Assembly (NCBI GenBank): GCA_036568605.1
Contig: DATCSE010000564.1
Location: forward strand, 1 to 21,157
Source: DATCSE01 sp036568605
GTDB lineage: Bacteria; Pseudomonadota; Gammaproteobacteria; Burkholderiales; Burkholderiaceae_C
Length of the DNA: 21,157 bases
Direction: 5' to 3'
A model generated the notes under the pieces. That model worked only from the letters and a program-made list of their open reading frames with translations. It was not told the origin of the DNA and made no database searches. Both the position numbers and the translations under genes were made by a program. Each line of letters starts with the position of its first letter. Positions within the stretch are counted from its first letter, which is position 1. Shown piece after piece: positions 16,138 through 21,157 of this stretch.

Positions 16138-17451
16138 ATGAACAAACGAATCTCCACGCTCGCCGCCGCGGCACTCGCGACCATGAACGGCATCGCGGCG
16201 GCCCAGGCGCCGGCTGACCTCGTCCTGCTGCCCGCGCCGGCAGATGCCTGGCGCATCAGCGCCGGCACCTGGGAGAGCCGCGTCGACCTCACCGGCGCGA
16301 GCGCGGTGACGCCGCCCAACCTGCCCGGCGAGCCGAACGCTCGCGTGGGCGTGAGCGCCAGCGGCGCGGCGGGCCGGCGCGAGGCGCTCGCGTTCGACTG
16401 GCGCGACGCCTGGTTCGCCTCGCTGCGCCTGGAAAGCGCCGTGCCGCTGGACCTGCGACCCTGGCTCGGCGGCACGCTGGAGTTCGACCTCCACGTCGAT
16501 GCGCTCGAGCAGGGCGGGCTGGGCGTGAAGGTCGCCTGCGGCAACGGCTGCGAGCGGCGCGTGCCGCTGCTCGAACCGGCCCGTGCGATCAGCGGCAAGG
16601 GATGGCAGCGCCTGGCCGTCTCGATGAGCTGCTTCCAGCGCGAGGGCGGCGACTTCTCCCGGGTGACCTTGCCCTTCGCGCTCGAGGCCGGCGGCAGCGG
16701 TCGCGTCAGCGTGAGCAACGTGCGTCTGGTCGCGACCGGCAAGGGGAGCGTGGCCTGTGCCGACTACCGCACCGAGTCCGTCACGCCAGTGCCGCTCGTC
16801 GAATCCTGGTCGCTGGACTGGTGGATGCCGCGTCACGAGGCCAAGCGCAAGCTGGCCCGCGATCTCGTCGCCGCCGGCCACAGCCCGAAGCTCGTCTTCA
16901 TCGGCGATTCGATCGCCGAGGGGTGGGAGAAGGAGGGCCAATCGGTCTGGCAACGCGCGTATGCGCCGCACGACGCGCTGGACCTCGGATTCGGCGGCGA
17001 CCGAACCGAGAACGTCCTGTGGCGGCTGCAGCATGGCGAACTCGACGGCCTGGCGCCCAAGGTGACGGTGCTGATGATCGGCACCAACAACACCGGGCAC
17101 CGCGCCGAGGACCCGCAGACCACCGCGGCGGGCATCCGGCGCATCGTCCAGGAGATCCGCCAGCGCCTGCCCGGCACGCAAGTGCTGCTGCTCGCGATCT
17201 TTCCGCGCGGCAAGAAGCCCGACGACGAACTGCGCCGCCTCAACGAGCGCGTCAATGGCCTGATCGCGCCGCTCGCGGATGGCCGAGTCGTGCACTACCT
17301 GAACATCAACGCGGCATTCACCCGGCCCGATGGCACGCTGTCGCGCGACGTGCAGCCGGACCTGCTGCACCTGTCCGAGCAGGGCTACGCGATCTGGCAG
17401 CGCGAGATGCAGCCGACGCTGGCCAAGCTGCTCGGCGCCGCGACACCGTGA
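16138..17451 (+). CDS. SGNH/GDSL esterase with an N-terminal ExoP-type galactose-binding-like domain
   Basis: Probable carbohydrate O-acetylesterase. The ATG at 16138 gives 437 residues starting with a Sec signal peptide (MNKRISTLAAAALATMNGIAAAQA). Earlier in-frame starts run back into the palindromic repeat and are unlikely. Residues about 30-200 (FDWRDAWFASLRLESAVPLD, GGTLEFDLHVD, a CGNGC pair) resemble the beta-sandwich domain found at the C-terminus of ExoP-type GH3 glucosidases. Residues about 248-430 are an SGNH hydrolase of the PAF-acetylhydrolase-like type: Ser258 in FIGDSIAEGW, Gly287 in GFGGDRTENVLWR, Asn317 in IGTNN, and Asp408/His411 in PDLLHLSEQGY. It is followed by GH27 after 29 bp. 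Acetyl groups on xyloglucan or xylan are the likely substrate, inferred from context. The N-terminal domain call is by resemblance only. Confidence 0.9.
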   Translation: MNKRISTLAAAALATMNGIAAAQAPADLVLLPAPADAWRISAGTWESRVDLTGASAVTPPNLPGEPNARVGVSASGAAGRREALAFDWRDAWFASLRLESAVPLDLRPWLGGTLEFDLHVDALEQGGLGVKVACGNGCERRVPLLEPARAISGKGWQRLAVSMSCFQREGGDFSRVTLPFALEAGGSGRVSVSNVRLVATGKGSVACADYRTESVTPVPLVESWSLDWWMPRHEAKRKLARDLVAAGHSPKLVFIGDSIAEGWEKEGQSVWQRAYAPHDALDLGFGGDRTENVLWRLQHGELDGLAPKVTVLMIGTNNTGHRAEDPQTTAAGIRRIVQEIRQRLPGTQVLLLAIFPRGKKPDDELRRLNERVNGLIAPLADGRVVHYLNINAAFTRPDGTLSRDVQPDLLHLSEQGYAIWQREMQPTLAKLLGAATP

Positions 17452-17480
17452 TTCGCCTTCCCATTCCACCGACAACATCC

Positions 17481-18686
17481 ATGCGACACACCCTCGCCAC
17501 CCTGACACTCGCACTCGCGGCCGCGCTGCCCGCCGGCCAAGCGGCCGCGCACGAGACCTTGAAGCTCGACGCGCCCAAGCCGAATCTCGCACCCACCCCG
17601 CCGATGGGCTGGAACTCGTGGAACCGCTTCGCCTGCAACGTCAGCGAGACGCTGATCCGCCGCCAGGCCGACGCGATGGCAGCTTCGGGGATGAAGGACG
17701 CGGGCTACCGCTACATCGTCATCGACGACTGCTGGCAGAAGTCGCGCGACGAGGACGGCAACATCCTCCCCGATCCCGAGCGCTTCCCGAGCGGCATGAA
17801 GGCGCTGGCCGACTACGTGCATTCGAAGGGCCTGAAGTTCGGCCTGTACACCGACGCCGGTGCGCTGACCTGTGGCGGACGACCGGGCAGCGCCGGCCGC
17901 GAGTTCCAGGACGCGAAGCAGTACGCGCGCTGGGGCGTGGACTTCGTGAAGGTCGACTGGTGCAACACCGGCACGCGCGATGCCGAGGCGGCCTACACGA
18001 TCATGGCCAAGGCCTTGCGCGAGTCGGGGCGCGACATCCTGCTGTCCATCTGCGAATGGGGCACCAGCCAGCCGCAGCGCTGGGCGCCGGCGGTCGGCCA
18101 CATGTGGCGCACGACCGGCGACATCTTCGACGCCTGGCAGGGCCAGAAGGAGTGGTCGCGCGGCATGGTGGACCTGCTCGACTACAACGCCGAACGCTGG
18201 CGCGATTCCGGGCCCAACCAATGGAACGACCCGGACATGCTCGAGGTCGGCAACGGCGGCATGACGACGACCGAATACGAGTCGCACTTCTCGCTGTGGG
18301 CGATGCTCGCCGCGCCGCTGATCGCCGGCAACGACCTCGCGGCAATGGACGCGCAGACGCTGCGCATCCTCACCAACCGCGACGTCATCGAGGTCGACCA
18401 GGATCCGCTCGGCCGCCAGGCCCGGCGTGTCTGGAAGCAGGGCGACCTCGAGCTGTGGGTGCGCCCGCTGCGCGGCGGCGACCGCGCGGCGGTGCTCTTC
18501 AACCGCGGCAGCGCGCCGGCCGAGATGAAGCTCGACTGGGAACAGCTGGACCTGCCTGCAGGCCTCGCCGCCGACGTGAAGGACCTGTGGACCAAGAAGG
18601 TCCACCGCCGCGTGCGCAACGGCTACGGCGGCACCGTCGCGCCGCACGGCGTGATCATGGTGCGCGTGACGCCGCTGGCAGGCTGA
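17481..18686 (+). CDS. GH27 alpha-galactosidase (or beta-L-arabinopyranosidase)
   Basis: Retaining exo-enzyme of clan GH-D. The ATG at 17481 gives 401 residues with a Sec signal peptide (MRHTLATLTLALAAALPAGQAAA). The barrel starts with the classical PPMGWNSWNRF and IDDCWQ. Nucleophile Asp159 lies in FVKVDWCN and acid/base Asp252 in WNDPDMLEVGNGG. A C-terminal beta domain (about 310-401) follows, giving the normal length for bacterial and plant-type members. GH27 contains alpha-galactosidases and also beta-L-arabinopyranosidases, and this locus, with three or four arabinose or fucose-type enzymes and no obvious galactomannan enzyme, makes the second activity worth considering. Last gene of the + strand run; it converges on the MFS gene with a 54-bp gap. 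Confidence 0.96.
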   Translation: MRHTLATLTLALAAALPAGQAAAHETLKLDAPKPNLAPTPPMGWNSWNRFACNVSETLIRRQADAMAASGMKDAGYRYIVIDDCWQKSRDEDGNILPDPERFPSGMKALADYVHSKGLKFGLYTDAGALTCGGRPGSAGREFQDAKQYARWGVDFVKVDWCNTGTRDAEAAYTIMAKALRESGRDILLSICEWGTSQPQRWAPAVGHMWRTTGDIFDAWQGQKEWSRGMVDLLDYNAERWRDSGPNQWNDPDMLEVGNGGMTTTEYESHFSLWAMLAAPLIAGNDLAAMDAQTLRILTNRDVIEVDQDPLGRQARRVWKQGDLELWVRPLRGGDRAAVLFNRGSAPAEMKLDWEQLDLPAGLAADVKDLWTKKVHRRVRNGYGGTVAPHGVIMVRVTPLAG

Positions 18687-18695
18687 CGAAAGAGA

Positions 18696-18737
18696 CGACC
18701 CGGCAACGCAAGGCCGTCGCGGCGGCGGCCGGGGTCG
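18696..18737. terminator. Candidate bidirectional hairpin between convergent genes
   Basis: CGACCC (18696-18701) pairs with GGGTCG (18732-18737), extended by GGC/GCC after one bulged base, and a smaller GGCCG/CGGCC hairpin (18712-18730) is an alternative fold. It fills most of the 54-bp gap between the two converging stop codons. There are no T-tracts on either strand, so support is mainly positional. Confidence 0.3.
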
Positions 18738-18740
18738 GCC

Positions 18741-20048
18741 TCACCGTTGTTCGTGAAGGAACGGGGCGCGCCACGCGAGCAGGACCGGCGGGACGGAGAA
18801 CAGCAGCACCAGGCCGAAGAAGGTCACGTAGTGGTGGCCGACGGCGCTCCAGACCCAGCCGCTGACGGTGCCGGTGCTCCACTTCGTCAGCGCCATCACG
18901 CCGGTGGCGATCGCGTAGTGCGCCATGCGGAAGGGGCCGGGCGCGACCTGCTGCATCATGTAGAGCATGTGGCCGACCGAGCCCATGCCGAAGCCGAACT
19001 TCTCGGCCGCGACGATGGCGCCTATCCACACCGCGTCGGTCGGCTGGGCCTGGGCGAGGTAGAAGTAGGTCAGGTGCGGCACGTTGAGCGCGAGCGCCAG
19101 CACGACGAAGGAGCGCGCGAGCGTCCAGCGCGCGGCGAGGAAGCCGCCCGCGAACGCGCCGACGATGAAGGCGATCGTGCCGATCGTGCCGTTGATGTGG
19201 CCGAGCGCCGCGTTGTCGAGACCGAGGCCGCCGGCCGCGCGCCCGTCCAGCAGGAACAGCGGGCCGAACTTCTCGATGAAGCCCTCGCCGAAGCGGTAGA
19301 AGAAGATCACCGCCAGCATCATCGCCATCTGCGGCTTCGTGAAGAAGCTGGCCCAGACCTCGCGCATCGGCACCGCGCCCCGACCCGGCGTGCGCGGCGG
19401 CGGCGGCGAGCCCGGCGGCAGCACGCGCAGGTGCCACAGACCGAAGCCGACCATCAGCGCTGCGGCCAGGCCCATCACGATCATCCAGCACTGCACCCAG
19501 GGCAGGCCGTTGCGGTCGTGCAGCCAGCCGGTCAGCGCGACCAGCAGGCCCGAGGCGATCACCGCGCCGAGGTTCCAGCACATGCCCTGCAGGCCCGAGT
19601 AGCGTGCCTGGTCGCGCGCCGTGACGGTGGTCATGAAGACGCCGTCGGCCACCGTGTCCTGCGTCGCCGAGGCGAAGCCGGTGATCCAGAAGAACGCCAG
19701 CGACAGCCGGAAGAAGCCCTCGAGCGGCAGGCAGAACGCCACCGCGCCCAGCGTGGCGGCCATCAGGAACTCCATAGCCAGCACCCACCAGCGCTTGCTG
19801 CGGTGCGCCTCGAGCAGCGGCGCCCACAGCGGCTTCAGCACCCACGGCAGGTACAGCTGCGAGGTGTACAGCGCGATGGTCTCGTTGTCGACGCCGAGGT
19901 TCTTGTAGAGGATGGCCGCGACCACGCCGACCATCACGTTGGGCAGGCCCATCGCGAGGTAGAGGGTCGGGACCCAGGCGAGCGGGTGACGGGCTTCGCG
20001 CGGTGCTTGCGCGGCAGCGACAGGGAGAGCGGGGCTGGTGGTGGTCAT
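18741..20048 (-). CDS. AmpG-like MFS permease (oligosaccharide uptake)
   Basis: Inner-membrane permease of 435 residues with about 12 hydrophobic segments. The N-terminal block (WVPTLYLAMGLPNVMVGVVA, LGVDNETIALYTSQLYLPWV, KPLWAPLLE) and ATQDTVADG resemble the AmpG/PAT branch of the major facilitator superfamily, whose best-known member imports anhydro-muropeptides. Homologues in polysaccharide loci are thought to import neutral oligosaccharides. GH9 is encoded just upstream on the same strand (59-bp gap), so both are probably cotranscribed and this permease would take up GH9 or GH5 products. The start is the ATG whose complement is 20046-20048; no convincing ribosome site precedes it. It is distinct from the GPH permease at 1522-2949, so the locus has two inner-membrane routes. 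Confidence 0.92.
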   Translation of the reverse strand: MTTTSPALPVAAAQAPREARHPLAWVPTLYLAMGLPNVMVGVVAAILYKNLGVDNETIALYTSQLYLPWVLKPLWAPLLEAHRSKRWWVLAMEFLMAATLGAVAFCLPLEGFFRLSLAFFWITGFASATQDTVADGVFMTTVTARDQARYSGLQGMCWNLGAVIASGLLVALTGWLHDRNGLPWVQCWMIVMGLAAALMVGFGLWHLRVLPPGSPPPPRTPGRGAVPMREVWASFFTKPQMAMMLAVIFFYRFGEGFIEKFGPLFLLDGRAAGGLGLDNAALGHINGTIGTIAFIVGAFAGGFLAARWTLARSFVVLALALNVPHLTYFYLAQAQPTDAVWIGAIVAAEKFGFGMGSVGHMLYMMQQVAPGPFRMAHYAIATGVMALTKWSTGTVSGWVWSAVGHHYVTFFGLVLLFSVPPVLLAWRAPFLHEQR

Positions 20049-20107
20049 GGGGCGTGATCGTTGGAGGAGACCGTTGGCGGGAGTGCGCTGGCGGAGGTGC
20101 GTTGCGC

Positions 20108-21157
20108 TCAGCGCGGTGGCGTCAAGACCTGCAGCGCCGCCGACACGTACACCAGCGGCGCGTTCCAGTTGATCGCGATCTCGTTGGTCGTGAAGCTGCA
20201 GAAGGCGTCCTGGTACACCTTGGCCGGCGCCTGCGACGGATAAGGCGTGGGGCAGTCGTCGCGCGCGCCGGCGTGCGGGCCGCCGACGATCATCCCGGGC
20301 ACCGGCGGCAGCGCCGGCTGCGCGCCGCTGGGCCGGTGGTGCGGGTGCAGCGGCGAGCGCGCACCGAAGCCCGTGACCATCGCGTAGCCGCTGGGGTGGC
20401 GGCCCAGCACGAAGTCCAGCGCCGACTGCGCCGCGTCAAGCAGGCGGCGCTCGCCGCTCAGGCGGTAGCCCTGGATCAGCATCAGCGCCTGGTTCAGCGC
20501 GTGCGCGTTGCTGCCCCAGATGAAGTCCTCGCGCTCCATCGCGACGCGGTATGGCGAGCGCTCCCAGCGCGTCGCGAGTGCCTCCGCGAACTCGCGCACG
20601 CGGCGCTCGATCAGCGCGCGGTCGGCCGCCGGCGTGAGGTGTTCGCGATGCTGCGCAAGGCTGATCCAGCCGAGCGTGCCGACGTTCGGCCAGCCCGGCA
20701 CGTCCAGCGGCGCATCCGGGCGCGGCACGGCGCGCCAGTACGCGTCGTCGCGTGTCGTCACGTACAGCTCGGTGGCGGCCCACGCGAACTCGTCGGCCAG
20801 GTGCGACTCGGCGTAGCCGCCGGTGTGGATGTCGGCCGGCTGCTCGTAGAGCTGGGCCGGGTGGGCGCCGGCCCAGGCCCAGGCACGGCGCGCGGCGGCT
20901 AGCATGCGAGCCGACAGCCCCGGCCGCTGCGCCTCGAAGCGTGCGTACACGCGGCTCGCCTGTGCCATCACCGCGGCGAAGTCCAGCGCCGCGGCGGTGG
21001 ACTTCATCACGACGTAGCGCTCGCTCGTCGCCTGGTGCGGCAGCACGATGGCGTCGAAGCCCTTGTTCGTGAGCTTGTGGTAGACCCCGCCGTCGGCCGG
21101 GTCCTGCATCGCCAGCATCCATTCGAGGTTCCACAGCGCCTCGTCGAGCAGGTCCGG
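20108..21157 (-). CDS. GH9 endo-beta-1,4-glucanase, C-terminal part (5' end outside window)
   Basis: Inverting (alpha/alpha)6-barrel endoglucanase. The frame is open to the right edge, where it reads PDLLDEALWNLEWMLAMQDP ahead of GGVYHKLTNKGF, a hallmark of the bacterial GH9 group with an N-terminal Ig-like domain. Further signatures are DFVLGRHPSGYAMVTGFGAR, RSPLHPHHRPSG (around 20331-20355) and the terminal TNEIAINWNAPLVYVSAAL, whose Glu (20180-20182) is the catalytic acid. About 350 residues are present; the catalytic base region (DAGD-type), any Ig-like domain and the signal peptide lie beyond 21157. It could attack xyloglucan, beta-glucan or cellulose; GH9 enzymes occur in known xyloglucan loci. 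First visible gene of a - strand pair with the AmpG-like permease. Confidence 0.94.
   Translation of the reverse strand, partial: PDLLDEALWNLEWMLAMQDPADGGVYHKLTNKGFDAIVLPHQATSERYVVMKSTAAALDFAAVMAQASRVYARFEAQRPGLSARMLAAARRAWAWAGAHPAQLYEQPADIHTGGYAESHLADEFAWAATELYVTTRDDAYWRAVPRPDAPLDVPGWPNVGTLGWISLAQHREHLTPAADRALIERRVREFAEALATRWERSPYRVAMEREDFIWGSNAHALNQALMLIQGYRLSGERRLLDAAQSALDFVLGRHPSGYAMVTGFGARSPLHPHHRPSGAQPALPPVPGMIVGGPHAGARDDCPTPYPSQAPAKVYQDAFCSFTTNEIAINWNAPLVYVSAALQVLTPPR

Noticed and set aside
18747..20057. Long + strand open frame opposite the AmpG-like permease
   Set aside because: Translation is dominated by Arg, Glu, His and Ala with no hydrophobic segments; the - strand frame is a coherent 12-helix permease.
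1..21157. CRISPR arrays, tRNA or rRNA genes, insertion sequences, phage genes
   Set aside because: No regularly spaced repeats, RNA gene landmarks, transposase, integrase or phage-like proteins were seen.

Overview
The window is a high-GC Gram-negative chromosome segment holding a dense plant cell-wall polysaccharide utilisation locus. A large TonB-dependent receptor of the Xanthomonas/Caulobacter type, Tat and Sec export signals, a lipoprotein signal, and a palindromic intergenic repeat of the 'CCCTCACCCC...CCCTCTCCCGC' kind point to a proteobacterium. A Burkholderiales (Roseateles/Mitsuaria-like) or Xanthomonadales host is my inference; the genus cannot be fixed from this window.

Layout. 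On the + strand: the last 31 codons of an unidentified gene (2-97), then a GH1 beta-glucosidase, a GPH-family sugar:cation symporter, a GH43 enzyme, a GH51 alpha-L-arabinofuranosidase and a GH5 endoglucanase/xyloglucanase (to 7230). A 276-bp gap follows with a candidate terminator and a candidate promoter/operator. A second + strand run then has an uncharacterised Ig-repeat lipoprotein, xylose isomerase (XylA), a TonB-dependent receptor, a GH95 alpha-L-fucosidase-type enzyme, a palindromic repeat, a two-domain SGNH esterase and a GH27 alpha-galactosidase-type enzyme (to 18686). On the - strand, convergent with this, are a GH9 endoglucanase (5' end outside the window) and an AmpG-like MFS permease.

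How it would work together (inference). GH5 and GH9 cut a beta-1,4-glucan backbone, most likely xyloglucan. The lipoprotein and TonB receptor capture and import oligosaccharides across the outer membrane. Periplasmic GH95, GH43, GH51, GH27 and the SGNH esterase remove fucose (or L-galactose), arabinose, galactose and acetyl decorations. The GPH and AmpG-like permeases cross the inner membrane, GH1 cleaves glucosides in the cytosol, and XylA starts xylose catabolism. No regulator, GH31 alpha-xylosidase, GH35/GH2 beta-galactosidase or xylulokinase is visible here.

The most striking irregularity is a perfect 76-bp direct repeat (6111-6186 and 7102-7177, offset 991 bp). A copy of the 3' part of the GH5 gene sits at the GH51/GH5 junction. 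It removes the expected stop of GH51, which reads on for about 66 codons, and replaces the start codon and most of the signal peptide of GH5. The other main candidate for novelty is the lipoprotein at 7507-8874, whose C-terminal domain I cannot assign and which sits where a surface glycan-binding protein would be expected.
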